Position numbers and translations under genes: made by a program. Under the pieces are notes generated by a model. That model had not been told where the DNA came from. It saw nothing but the letters and a program-made list of their open reading frames with translations, and searched no databases. Shown here one piece after another: positions 16,943-25,062 of a stretch of 64,000 nt of DNA (the first letter of the stretch is position 1; every line of letters starts with the position of its first letter). Origin of the DNA: an uncultured Lysobacteraceae bacterium (lineage in GTDB: Bacteria; Pseudomonadota; Gammaproteobacteria; Xanthomonadales; Xanthomonadaceae); the NCBI GenBank assembly GCA_946480825.1, contig CAMLLG010000013.1, forward strand, positions 7,330 through 71,329, in the 5' to 3' direction.

Positions 16943-19827
16943 GCGTGATCCTTCCGGCGCATCGTCGCGCCGTAGCGAAGCGGTGCGTCGCGCGTCGCAT
17001 CGTCGGTCGCGGCGAACGGCAGCGGCACGAACTGCGGCGCGCTCATGCCGGCGGTGTCGGCCCTGCGGATCGACACGCGCAGATCGAACCACGCGGCCTG
17101 GCCGGTGACCGGATCGGCGTTGGCGTAATCGCCGCGCGGGGTGATGTCGGAAATCAGATGGTTGAGCAGGAAGCCCTGCTCGCCTTCGGGCGCGTTCTTC
17201 GCGAGTTTCCACGCGCCCTTGCGTTTGCCGATGGCGTTCCAGGTCCACACCGTGTCCGGCTGCACGTTGCCGGCGAACTTCGCCTGCACGGTGATCGTGC
17301 CGTGATGCGAGGACACTTCGATCCAGTCTTCGTCGTCGATGCCGTAGCGCGCGCCGGTGTCGGGGTGCAGATACAGAACATTGCGCGTCGCGATCTGCCG
17401 CAGCCACGCGTTCTGCGAACCCCAGGCGTGATACATGAACATCGGGCGCTGGGTGATGGCGGACAGCGGGAGATCGGCGCCTGCGTTCTGCGCCGATTCG
17501 AAGGGTTCGTACCACATCGGCAGCGGATCGAAATAGGTGGCCACGCGTTCGCGGTGGTCGTCCGGCGGCTGCAGCGCGCCGTGGCCCCGCGCGGCGAGCC
17601 GGAATTTCTGCAGCGTTTCCGAATACAGCTGCAGCGGGATCGGATCGGTCGTGGCGATGAAACCGAAGCGATGCGCCCACTGCAGATAGTCGCGGTTCGC
17701 CATCTTGTAGTAGCGCGCGGATTCGGGAATCGGCGCATGCCAGAAACCGCCGTGTTCGATGTAACGCTGCAGTTGCTCGGGGTTCGGCGCGCCCTTGCCG
17801 TGTTCGTCGCCGCCCGCGCCGCGCCAGCCCGCGAGCAGGCCGACGCCCGGCGCGCGTTCGTGATTCACCATGTAATCGGCGTAGTCGCGATAGGTCGGCG
17901 CGCCGGTCTCGTCGACCATGCCCGGCAGGCCGAGCCGCGTGCCGAGATCCAGCAGCACCGACTGGAAGCCGCGCACGTCGCGTGGATGGCCGTCGCCGTC
18001 GCGCTGCGTCGCCGGATCGAACACCGGATGCCGGATCGCGTCGGACGCGCCGTCGGCGTCGGAGATCGGCCGGTCGAGCAGGCTGATCGCGTCGAAGCGT
18101 TCGAGATAGGTCGTGTCCGGCAGCACCAGATCGGCGTAGGCCACCATCTCGCTGGCGTAGGCGTCGCTGTAGATGATCCGTGGAATTCTGTAGTCGCCGT
18201 TCGCATCCCTGTCGGTGAGCCAGTGCATGGTCTCGCGCGTGTTCATCGCCGAGTTCCAGCTCATGTTGGCCATGAACATCAGCAGCGTGTCGATCCTGTA
18301 CGGGTCGCCGGCGTGCGCGTTGCGGATCACGGTGTGCAGCAGGCCGTGCGCGGAGAGCGGATAGGACCACGAGAAGGCGTGATCGATGCGCTTCGGCTGG
18401 CCGGCCGCGTCGACGACCAGGTCTTCGGGCCCGTGCACGAAACCCAGCGGCGCGGCGTCCAGCGTGCCGTTTTCGCGACGCGCCTTGCCGGGCCGGTTCG
18501 CCGGCGGCACCGGCTTCGGGAACGGCGGCTGATAGCGGAAACTGCCGGGCGCGTCGATCGCGCCGAGCAGCATCTGCAGCACGTGCAGCGCACGGCAGGT
18601 GTGGAAGCCGTTGCTGTGCGCGCTGATCCCGCGCATCGCGTGCATCGCCACCGGGCGCCCGATCATCTCGGCGTGTTCGCGTCCCCAGCTGTCGGTCCAC
18701 GCGATCGGCAGCGTGAGGCCGCTGTCGAACGCGGCCTCCGCCAGTTCGCGCGCGATGCGGCGGATGGTGTCGGCGGGAATGCCGCAGCGTTCGCTCACCG
18801 CCTCCGGCGAATACTGCGGGTCGAGATAGCGCTCGGCCAGCAACTGGAACACCGGCACGGCGATGCGGCCGTCGGGCAGCGTGTATTCGCCGACGACGGC
18901 GGGGTGGATGCCGGTGGCGTTGGCCGGCGCGAAGCCCCTCTCCCGCCGGGAGAGGGGTTGGGGAGAGGGGACCACGGCGCACAACGCATTCCCCGCCTCA
19001 TCCCGCGCGAACAAGCCATCGTCCGCGCCGCCCGGATTGCGGATCACCAGCCAGTGCGCGTTGGCGTAGCGCACGAGGTAGTCGAGATCGATGCGGTCGC
19101 TGCGCAGCAGCTCGTGGATCAGCGCGAACGCGAACAGCCCATCGGTGCCGGGGCGGATGCCGATCCATTCGTCGGCGATCGCGCCGTAGCCGGTGCGCAC
19201 CGGATTGATCGCGACGATCTTCGCGCCGCGGGCCTTGAGTTTGCCGAGGCCGAGCTTGATCGGATTGGAGTCGTGGTCTTCGGCCACGCCCCACAGCATC
19301 AGATAGCGCGCGTGCTCCCAATCGGGTTCGCCGAATTCCCAGAAACTGCCGCCGATGCTGTAAAGCCCGCCCGCGGCCATGTTCACCGAGCAGAAACCGC
19401 CGTGCGCGGCGTAGTTGACGGTGCCGAACTGCTGCGCCCACCAGCCGGTGAGCGCCTGCGACTGATCGCGGCCGGTGAAGAACGCGAGCTCGTCGGGATT
19501 GCGCTCGCGGATCGGTTTCAACCACGACGTCGCGAGCGCCAGCGCTTCGTCCCATTCGATCTCGCGGAATTCGCCGCTGCCGCGTTCGCCGGTGCGCAGC
19601 AGCGGCTTGCGCAGCCGCGCCGGCGAATAGTGCTGCATGATCCCGGCCGAGCCCTTGGCGCAGAGCACGCCCTTGTTCACCGGATGATCGGGATTGCCCT
19701 GGAGGTAGCGGATCTGTCCGTCCTTGATCCAGACCTTCAGGCCGCACCGGCACGCGCACATGTAGCAGGTGGTGTGCTTGACCTCGTCGCCGGGCGAGGG
19801 CGACAGATTCAGGACCGGCTGTGTCAT
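16939..19827 (-). CDS. soeA: Sulfite dehydrogenase molybdopterin subunit SoeA
   Basis: The catalytic subunit that oxidises sulfite to sulfate in the cytoplasm, a bis-MGD molybdoenzyme of the CISM family, 962 residues. It begins MTQPVLNLSPSPGDEVKHTT and has the N-terminal [4Fe-4S] ligands in CYMCACRCG and GVLCAKGSAG. It also has GRDQSQALTGWWAQQFGT and AAHGGFCSVNMAAGGLYSIG, characteristic of SoeA, and the C-terminal MGD-binding domain (PMFMYHAWGSQNAWLRQIAT). There is no Tat signal. Two oddities are visible: a palindromic repeat has been inserted in frame at about residues 284-299 (PSPQPLSRRERG), and the first codons are duplicated upstream. The start at 19827 is the ATG that leads directly into the family N-terminus. 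Confidence 0.93.
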   Translation of the reverse strand: MTQPVLNLSPSPGDEVKHTTCYMCACRCGLKVWIKDGQIRYLQGNPDHPVNKGVLCAKGSAGIMQHYSPARLRKPLLRTGERGSGEFREIEWDEALALATSWLKPIRERNPDELAFFTGRDQSQALTGWWAQQFGTVNYAAHGGFCSVNMAAGGLYSIGGSFWEFGEPDWEHARYLMLWGVAEDHDSNPIKLGLGKLKARGAKIVAINPVRTGYGAIADEWIGIRPGTDGLFAFALIHELLRSDRIDLDYLVRYANAHWLVIRNPGGADDGLFARDEAGNALCAVVPSPQPLSRRERGFAPANATGIHPAVVGEYTLPDGRIAVPVFQLLAERYLDPQYSPEAVSERCGIPADTIRRIARELAEAAFDSGLTLPIAWTDSWGREHAEMIGRPVAMHAMRGISAHSNGFHTCRALHVLQMLLGAIDAPGSFRYQPPFPKPVPPANRPGKARRENGTLDAAPLGFVHGPEDLVVDAAGQPKRIDHAFSWSYPLSAHGLLHTVIRNAHAGDPYRIDTLLMFMANMSWNSAMNTRETMHWLTDRDANGDYRIPRIIYSDAYASEMVAYADLVLPDTTYLERFDAISLLDRPISDADGASDAIRHPVFDPATQRDGDGHPRDVRGFQSVLLDLGTRLGLPGMVDETGAPTYRDYADYMVNHERAPGVGLLAGWRGAGGDEHGKGAPNPEQLQRYIEHGGFWHAPIPESARYYKMANRDYLQWAHRFGFIATTDPIPLQLYSETLQKFRLAARGHGALQPPDDHRERVATYFDPLPMWYEPFESAQNAGADLPLSAITQRPMFMYHAWGSQNAWLRQIATRNVLYLHPDTGARYGIDDEDWIEVSSHHGTITVQAKFAGNVQPDTVWTWNAIGKRKGAWKLAKNAPEGEQGFLLNHLISDITPRGDYANADPVTGQAAWFDLRVSIRRADTAGMSAPQFVPLPFAATDDATRDAPLRYGATMRRKDHA
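18930..18976. repeat. Palindromic repeat inserted in frame in soeA
   Basis: The palindrome cccctctcccgccgggagag (18935-18957 in full) followed by gttggggagaggggacc matches the CTCTCCC/GGGAGAGG intergenic repeats common in beta- and gammaproteobacteria. On the soeA strand it is read as VVPSPQPLSRRERGFAPA and keeps the frame open. It sits in a loop after the second domain begins, where SoeA proteins vary. Confidence 0.75.
19742..19813. repeat. soeA: 72-bp direct repeat, copy 1 (within soeA 5' end)
   Basis: This segment encodes the start of SoeA (LNLSPSPGDEVKHTTCYMC...CRCG on the minus strand). It is identical over 72 bases to 19957-20028, 215 bases away in the same orientation. The interval between the copies holds an imperfect palindrome around cgaaccagtggttcg. 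Confidence 0.85.
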
Positions 19828-19956
19828 GTCGTGTGCGCGCCGAAAGAGCGCGCCGAGCGCGGGATCACCGTCCCTGGTGCATGGGACCGGCCCGGCCATC
19901 CCTGGCCGGGCGCTCGCCGCCATGCGAACCAGTGGTTCGCAAACATGGCGGCTCGC

Positions 19957-20054
19957 CCGCACCGGCACGCGCACATGTAGCAGGTGGTGTGCTTGACCTC
20001 GTCGCCGGGCGAGGGCGACAGATTCAGGCGGGGCTCGTGCTGCGGCGCGGACAT
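19957..20054 (-). pseudogene. Duplicated, truncated soeA N-terminus
   Basis: Reading from an ATG at 20054 gives MSAPQHEPRLNLSPSPGDEV followed by KHTTCYMCACRCG, which equals the first iron-sulfur region of SoeA. The homology then ends abruptly at 19957 and the frame runs into unrelated sequence. It is the upstream copy of a 72-bp direct repeat. It may be the original soeA start, displaced when a palindrome-bearing segment was inserted with duplication of the flank. A short peptide could still be made from it. The promoter of soeA is probably upstream of this remnant. Confidence 0.7.
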
Positions 20055-20109
20055 GCCGCCATTGTGCCTGCCGGGGGCGCCGGCAGGCGAGCGCGACGGC
20101 GGCGCGGGC

Positions 20110-20703
20110 TCACTTCGGCGCGTCGATCCGGATCGTGGCGTCGTTGTAGCGCGAATACAGCAGGGTGGTGGTGAGGGCGCGTTTGCCGGTGCCGCCGCTG
20201 GTTTCCACTTTCAGCGGATAGCCGTTGGCGCCGACCCAGAGCAGCGTGGTGGTCCGGGCGCCGTCGTGGGACTGCAGCATCCGGTATTTCTTCGCCGGCT
20301 TGCCGTCGACCATCTCGGTGCCCAGCGCCTCGATCTGCGCCTTGTCCACTTCGCGGAACGCGCGGTCGCTCTGTCGCCACTGGGTCATCGTGCCCTTGGC
20401 CATCGGCACCCGCATCGTGCGGCCGTCGATGTTCATGAACATGGTGTCGCCGATGACGATCTGGTCGCCCATCGGCATCCGCATGCGATAGCGGTCCGGC
20501 GCGACGAAATCCATCTCGGTCTTCGGCACCCGCGCATCGCTGCTGATCATGGTCACGTGATAGCTGCGCAGAGCGAGAAACTTCGCGCTGAGCGCTTTCA
20601 TCTCCTCTTTCGGGCCGGCCCACGCGACGGCGGCGGCGAACAACGACAGCGGCGCCAACAACCAGACGAGACGATGGCCAGAACGGGTGCGAAGCGGAGG
20701 CAT
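20110..20703 (-). CDS. LolA-like periplasmic protein
   Basis: A 197-residue exported protein with a signal peptide (RLVWLLAPLSLFAAAVAWAG). The mature part resembles LolA/DUF4412-type beta-sheet carriers: FLALRSYHVTMISSDARVPK, MDFVAPDRYRMRMPMGDQIV, then KKYRMLQSHDGARTTTLLWV and GYPLKVE. Proteins of this kind bind a lipid or lipoprotein tail in the periplasm. The ATG at 20703 gives the most plausible signal peptide. It is divergent from the sterol desaturase-type gene, with a 129-base shared control region. The exact partner is unknown. Confidence 0.7.
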   Translation of the reverse strand: MPPLRTRSGHRLVWLLAPLSLFAAAVAWAGPKEEMKALSAKFLALRSYHVTMISSDARVPKTEMDFVAPDRYRMRMPMGDQIVIGDTMFMNIDGRTMRVPMAKGTMTQWRQSDRAFREVDKAQIEALGTEMVDGKPAKKYRMLQSHDGARTTTLLWVGANGYPLKVETSGGTGKRALTTTLLYSRYNDATIRIDAPK

Positions 20704-20832
20704 GGGCGGAACTCCATTCGAAAGGACGGGTCGGAAGGGCACACGGTCATCGTGATAGCGGAAAATAGGCCCGGGACCGGTCATCCGCGCGATGACCGGC
20801 GATCACGCGGACGATCTCCGCCGGAGGATGCG

Positions 20833-21630
20833 ATGGACGATGGCGACGCGCAACTGTGGCGGCTGTGGGTGTTCCTCGGCCTGCTGGCGCTGCTGTCGTT
20901 GATCGAGCGGCTGCGGCCCGGCCCCAATCCGGCGCCGCGGCGGGTCCGGCGCTGGCCCGCGCATGCGGCGATCATCGCGCTCGACACGTTGCTGGCCCGC
21001 CTGCTGTTGCCGGCGGGCGCGGTCGGCGTCGCGCTGTGGGCGCAGGCGCGCGGTGTCGGGCTGTTCAATGCGCTGAGCCTGCCGACATGGGTCGAATGGG
21101 GACTGGGCCTGCTGGCGCTGGATCTCGCCATCTATTGGCAACATCGCTGGATGCACACGCTGCCGGGGCTGTGGCGTCTGCACCGCATGCATCACACCGA
21201 CACCACGCTGGACGCGACTTCGGCGCTGCGTTTCCATCCCTTCGAGATGCTGCTCTCGCTGGTCTACAAATGCGCGCTGGCGGTGGCGCTGGGCATCGAT
21301 CCCGCGGTTTGGCTGCTGTTCGAGGCGCTGCTGTCGAGTTTCGCGCTGTTCACCCACGCGAATCTGGTTTTGCCGCAGGGGTTCGATCGCGGATTGCGGC
21401 GGGTGTTCGTGACTCCCGCGATGCATCGCGTCCACCACAGCCCGCTGCGCGACGAGCAACGCCGCAATTACGGTTTTCATCTGAGCGTGTGGGACCGCGC
21501 GTTCGGCAGCTATGCCGAAGTCGCGCGCGAAACCCCGCAACGTTTCGGCGTGGACGGCGCCGATGCGGACCGCGGCACGCGCCTGCCGTCGCTGCTGCGC
21601 GAACCGTTCCGGCGGGAAAACCCTCTGTAG
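20833..21630 (+). CDS. Sterol desaturase/fatty acid hydroxylase family protein
   Basis: A 265-residue di-iron membrane oxygenase-like protein. The eight-histidine pattern of the superfamily is seen in YWQHRWMH, LHRMHHTD and MHRVHHSP, with a further His in FTHANLV. At least four hydrophobic segments surround these boxes, starting with LWRLWVFLGLLALLSL. The family hydroxylates or desaturates lipids, carotenoids or sterol-like substrates; the substrate here cannot be told. The ATG at 20833 precedes the first helix closely, and another ATG lies five bases upstream in a different frame. Confidence 0.85.
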   Translation: MDDGDAQLWRLWVFLGLLALLSLIERLRPGPNPAPRRVRRWPAHAAIIALDTLLARLLLPAGAVGVALWAQARGVGLFNALSLPTWVEWGLGLLALDLAIYWQHRWMHTLPGLWRLHRMHHTDTTLDATSALRFHPFEMLLSLVYKCALAVALGIDPAVWLLFEALLSSFALFTHANLVLPQGFDRGLRRVFVTPAMHRVHHSPLRDEQRRNYGFHLSVWDRAFGSYAEVARETPQRFGVDGADADRGTRLPSLLREPFRRENPL

Positions 21631-21703
21631 AAGCGCCGCGAGTCGCGACCGGGCCCAGGAAAGGTCTGCCGTAGCCACGTCGCGACTTGCGTCGTTCCTA
21701 CAG
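21625..21703. repeat. Stem-loop repeat between convergent genes
   Basis: Imperfect 25-nt inverted arms (21625-21649 and 21679-21703) start ctgtagaagcgccgcgagtc and its complement. It is related in style to the gtaggagcg repeat after hemC. The left arm overlaps the sterol desaturase stop. It may serve as a two-way terminator. Confidence 0.6.
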
Positions 21704-21735
21704 AAGTCGAGACGCCCTCACGGAAGCGGCAGACC

Positions 21736-22461
21736 TCAAGCCGGCAGCTCGCGCAACCACTCCGCCAGCGCGGACTGCGCGGGCGTCGGCGCGGGCAGCG
21801 CGGCCAGCGCGTCGCGCAGTGCGGGCAGGTCGTCGCGTTCGTCGACATCGCGCAGCGTGCGCAGGGTTCCGAGCGTGACCGCGCCGAGCGCGGCGACGAA
21901 GCGTTCGCGGGTATCGGCCCGCGACCACGGTGTCGTTTCCCACGCCGCATCGGGCAGCGCCGCGCGCCCGCCGAACAGCCAGAAACCGCCGTCGACGCTG
22001 GGGCCGATCACGGCATCGGCGGTCCGCAGCGCATGGCAGGCGGCCTGCAGATCCGTCGCCTGCAACTGCGGCGCGTCCGCACCGATCAGCAGCGCCGCGC
22101 CGTGGTGCGCGCGCAGGGTGTCGTAGATGCGGCGCATGCGCGCGCCGAGGTCGCCGTCGCCCTGCGCGAGGCGCGGCAGATCGCGCCACGACGGCGCGGT
22201 CATCGCTTCGGCTTCGGCCACGGCCCAATACGGCATGAGTGCCGGCAGCGTCTGTCGTGCCCGGCGCGCCACATCGGCGACCGCGGCGGCGGCGTGGCGG
22301 TGGAAGTCCTCGGCCGCGGATGGCCCGATGCCGTGCGCGAGGCGCGTCTTCACCGGCGAGAGCCCGGGCGTCTTGACGAAAATCGCCAGGCCCACGCCGG
22401 TCGAACCCATGCCGGTCGAACCCGCGCCGGCGACATCGTGGCCGGTCACGTCGGCGCTCAT
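21736..22461 (-). CDS. DUF2064 glycosyltransferase-like protein of ArsS clusters (TIGR04282 type)
   Basis: A 241-residue protein resembling nucleotidyl/glycosyltransferases of the DUF2064 family, originally named rSAM/selenodomain-associated transferase 1. It shows the N-terminal GLAIFVKTPGLSPVKTRLAH motif and the aspartate-bearing LLIGADAPQLQATDL and VIGPSVDGGFWLFG. It is the last gene of the ArsS operon and its ATG overlaps the stop of the preceding glycosyltransferase gene (ATGA). Its role in arsenosugar assembly is inferred from gene neighbourhood across bacteria. Confidence 0.8.
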   Translation of the reverse strand: MSADVTGHDVAGAGSTGMGSTGVGLAIFVKTPGLSPVKTRLAHGIGPSAAEDFHRHAAAAVADVARRARQTLPALMPYWAVAEAEAMTAPSWRDLPRLAQGDGDLGARMRRIYDTLRAHHGAALLIGADAPQLQATDLQAACHALRTADAVIGPSVDGGFWLFGGRAALPDAAWETTPWSRADTRERFVAALGAVTLGTLRTLRDVDERDDLPALRDALAALPAPTPAQSALAEWLRELPA

Positions 22462-23132
22462 CGCCACGCTTCCCGCCATGCCTGCGCGGCGGTGAGCCGC
22501 AGATGGCGCAGCGTCGTCGCCGCCCAGCCGTGTTCGGCGTATCTGCGCGCGCTGGTCACCAGCGCCGCGTCGATCGCGCGCAGCGGCAATCCCGCGCGAC
22601 GCGCGGCCCAGACCAGGGCGTGGTCTTCGCCGTAGGGGCGGGCGGGGTCGAAGCCGCCGAGGCGATCGAATTCCCGCCGCGGCAACACCAGCCCCTGATC
22701 GCCGAAGGGCAGGCCGAGCGCGCGCGAGCGCCAGTTCGCGCCGGTCGCGTTGCAGCGCATGCGCGGGCCGCGGGGGCCGTCGTCGGCGAAGCGCAGACGG
22801 AACCAGCCCAGTGCCGGCGTGTTCGCGTCGAGGAATGCGCGCAGCGCGGGCAGCGCTTCGGGCGTGAGCGCGGTATCGGCATGCAGGAACCACAGCCATT
22901 CGCGATGTGCCGTGCGCGCGCCGAGGTTCTGCTGGTGCGCGCGTCCGCGCGGGCCGCGCAGCGCGCCTGCCGGCGCCGTCTGCGGATCGCCTTCGGCGAA
23001 CACCGGCAGCAATTCCGCCGCGCCGGCCTGCGCGATCAGCGCCGCGTGCAGCGGCGGCCAGGACCGGTCGCCGGGTCCCACCGGCAGCACGATGCACAAT
23101 CGCGACAGCGGGTCCGCCGCGCCGCCGTTCAT
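22458..23132 (-). CDS. Family 2-like glycosyltransferase of ArsS clusters (TIGR04283 type)
   Basis: A 224-residue GT-A-fold protein. It lacks part of the typical N-terminal GT2 start but keeps RAHQQNLGARTAHREWLWFL followed by LHADTALTPEAL (the DxD-like HAD motif). It then has FGDQGLVLPRREFDRLGGFD. This set is typical of rSAM-associated transferase 2. The ATG overlaps the arsS stop, and its own stop overlaps the start of the DUF2064 gene, so translation is coupled on both sides. The acceptor is not known; it may add a sugar or lipid moiety to the ArsS product. Confidence 0.82.
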   Translation of the reverse strand: MNGGAADPLSRLCIVLPVGPGDRSWPPLHAALIAQAGAAELLPVFAEGDPQTAPAGALRGPRGRAHQQNLGARTAHREWLWFLHADTALTPEALPALRAFLDANTPALGWFRLRFADDGPRGPRMRCNATGANWRSRALGLPFGDQGLVLPRREFDRLGGFDPARPYGEDHALVWAARRAGLPLRAIDAALVTSARRYAEHGWAATTLRHLRLTAAQAWREAWR

Positions 23133-24199
23133 TCGGTCAATGCGCCGCCGCAGCTGCTGCCGGCACCGGCGGTGCAGCCGTAACAATGCGCGTCGAAAGC
23201 GATCGGGCGGGTCTCGATCTCGTCCAGCCGCGCGATGTCCCACAGGGTTCTGCGCACGCCGCCCGCGGGCAGCGCCAGCATCTGGTTGAAATCGCAGTCG
23301 TACAGCGTGCCGTCCCAGCCCACGGACACCAGGTTGCGGCACATCACGCCCTCGGCCGCGCGCGGATTGAAGTGATCGACCAGCAGCTGCATGTACGCGT
23401 CGAGCTGGCCGTCGCGCTGCAGATCGTGCAGGAAGCGCTTGATCGGCATGTTCGTCAGCGTGAGCAGACGGTTGAAGACGATGCCGAAATCCGCGGCCAG
23501 CCGCTGCCGGTACTCCGCTTCCAGCGCGGACTGCGACGGCGGCAGCGTCGCTCCGCCGGGGTTGTAGACCAGATCGAGTTCGAGACCGCTGTCGGGCTGA
23601 CCGTAGCCCAGCGCGTTGAGCCGGTGCAGGCCGGCGATGCTCTGCGCGAAGACGTCCTTGCCGCGCTGCCTGTCGACGTTCGCCGACGAATAGCAGGGCA
23701 GCGAGGCGACGACGGCGACGCCCTGCACGGCCAGGAATTCCGGGGTGTCCGATTGTCCGGGCTCGAACAGCACGGTCAGATTGCAGCGGTCGATGACCTT
23801 CAGCCCCAGCGCGCGCCCGGCGACGACGAGTCGCTGGAAATCGGGGTGCAGTTCCGGCGCGCCGCCGGTGAGATCCAGCGTGTGCAGCGCCGGCGCGGTC
23901 GGCAGCAGCTCGATCAACCGGTCGATGCCGCGCGACGTCAGCGCCTCCTCGCGTTTCGGCCCCGATTCGACGTGGCAATGGGTGCAGGCGAGGTTGCAGC
24001 GCGCGGTGAGGTTGACCTGCAGGATCTCCAGCGGCGTGCGCGCGAGCGTCAGCCCGTGCCGCTGCAGCATCCGCGGGAACGGCGTGATCGGCGCGGCGAG
24101 CGCGTCCGCGACGGAGCCGTCGATGGTGGGCGTGATCGCTTCGCCTTGATGCGTCATCGGTTCGCTCCCGGCTCTCGCCGCTTCGCTCTTGGGGATCAC
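23129..24199 (-). CDS. arsS: Radical SAM protein ArsS (arsenosugar biosynthesis)
   Basis: A 356-residue radical SAM enzyme with the [4Fe-4S]/SAM motif in ARCNLACTHCHVESGP and the glycine motif TLDLTGGAPELHP. The DUF3641-type C-terminus ends Cys-rich (HCYGCTAGAGSSCGG). ArsS makes the 5'-deoxyadenosyl-dimethylarsinic acid precursor of arsenosugars, downstream of the ArsM methyltransferase; no arsM is visible in this window. The GTG at 24199 overlaps the upstream stop as GTGA and has an aggagag ribosome site. An ATG 14 codons later (MTHQGEAITP) is the alternative start. Confidence 0.85.
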   Translation of the reverse strand: MIPKSEAARAGSEPMTHQGEAITPTIDGSVADALAAPITPFPRMLQRHGLTLARTPLEILQVNLTARCNLACTHCHVESGPKREEALTSRGIDRLIELLPTAPALHTLDLTGGAPELHPDFQRLVVAGRALGLKVIDRCNLTVLFEPGQSDTPEFLAVQGVAVVASLPCYSSANVDRQRGKDVFAQSIAGLHRLNALGYGQPDSGLELDLVYNPGGATLPPSQSALEAEYRQRLAADFGIVFNRLLTLTNMPIKRFLHDLQRDGQLDAYMQLLVDHFNPRAAEGVMCRNLVSVGWDGTLYDCDFNQMLALPAGGVRRTLWDIARLDEIETRPIAFDAHCYGCTAGAGSSCGGALTE

Positions 24200-25062
24200 C
24201 GTTGCTCTCCTGCCGAGAATTCGATGTCGCCGAACCAGGTCGTGGCCGATTCGCCGGTGTCGTCGGTGTCCACCGCCACCGCCACGCCGATGATCCGCGG
24301 CGGGTCGGTGTTGAAGGCGCGCCGATAGTCTTCCGCCACATCGCGCGACAACCGCTGCCAGCGGCCGGCCTGGGCGTCGCCGCTGCTCGCGACCACCAGC
24401 GCCGTGAACGGCGCGGCGGGGCTGTCGAGGATGGTGTCGACCGGATGGCGGTTGTCCCAGACGTAGCACAGCGCCGCGGTCGGCACGCGGTTGCCGTGGC
24501 GGGCGCGCTCCAGCTTCAGGCGCGTGCGGTCCTTCAGCGACAGCGTGTTCTCGTCGCGGTCGAAGAACACGTAGACGCGCGCGGCGTAGTCGTCGCGGTC
24601 CTTGCGGGTCATGTCGCCGCCCTGCAGCACGCGCTCGGTGCGCCAGCGCCAGCGCAGGGTCGGCATCGCCTTCGGATCGACGAACAGGCCGTGACGCAGC
24701 GTGGCCGCGGCGCCGTCGGCGCGCGCGCGCAAAACGATCGTGCCGCCGTCGGGGACAAGGTCGTAGAAGGTTTGCCGCGCGACCTTGGGCGGCGTCTGCA
24801 GCACCCAGCCGGGCGGTGCGGTGGTGGCCACCGGCCCGGACGAAAACGGCGTGGGCCGCGCCACCGGTCCCGGCGCTTGCTGGGCGGGCGCGGGTTTGGG
24901 CGCGCGCTTCGCGGCCGAGGCCGGCAGCGTCGCGGTGAAGACCAGCGCGCAGACCAGCGTGCAGACTATTGCGCGGACCATCGGTACGCGGGTCGGCGCG
25001 CGCGCCGTGCGGGGAAGCGCGCCGTCGCGCGGGGTTCGATCGCGGAACACCGTCATGCTCAT
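24196..25062 (-). CDS. Exported DUF3047 family protein
   Basis: A 288-residue protein with a long basic N-terminus and a signal peptide (VRAIVCTLVCALVFTATLPASA, cut near AAKRA), then a Pro-rich segment. The DUF3047 domain spans about 85-280: TFYDLVPDGGTIVLRARADG, LRWRWRTERVLQGGDMTRKD, RVYVFFDRDEN and ALCYVWDNR. The family is of unknown function and looks carbohydrate-binding in sheet pattern. Its ATG overlaps the stop of the FAD gene (ATGA). Two ATGs lie close together (25062 and 25056). Confidence 0.75.
   Translation of the reverse strand: MSMTVFRDRTPRDGALPRTARAPTRVPMVRAIVCTLVCALVFTATLPASAAKRAPKPAPAQQAPGPVARPTPFSSGPVATTAPPGWVLQTPPKVARQTFYDLVPDGGTIVLRARADGAAATLRHGLFVDPKAMPTLRWRWRTERVLQGGDMTRKDRDDYAARVYVFFDRDENTLSLKDRTRLKLERARHGNRVPTAALCYVWDNRHPVDTILDSPAAPFTALVVASSGDAQAGRWQRLSRDVAEDYRRAFNTDPPRIIGVAVAVDTDDTGESATTWFGDIEFSAGEQR

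Noticed and set aside
15457..19980. A 1507-codon open frame on the plus strand across the soe operon
   Set aside because: It spans three clearly recognised genes on the opposite strand and has no domain or ribosome site.
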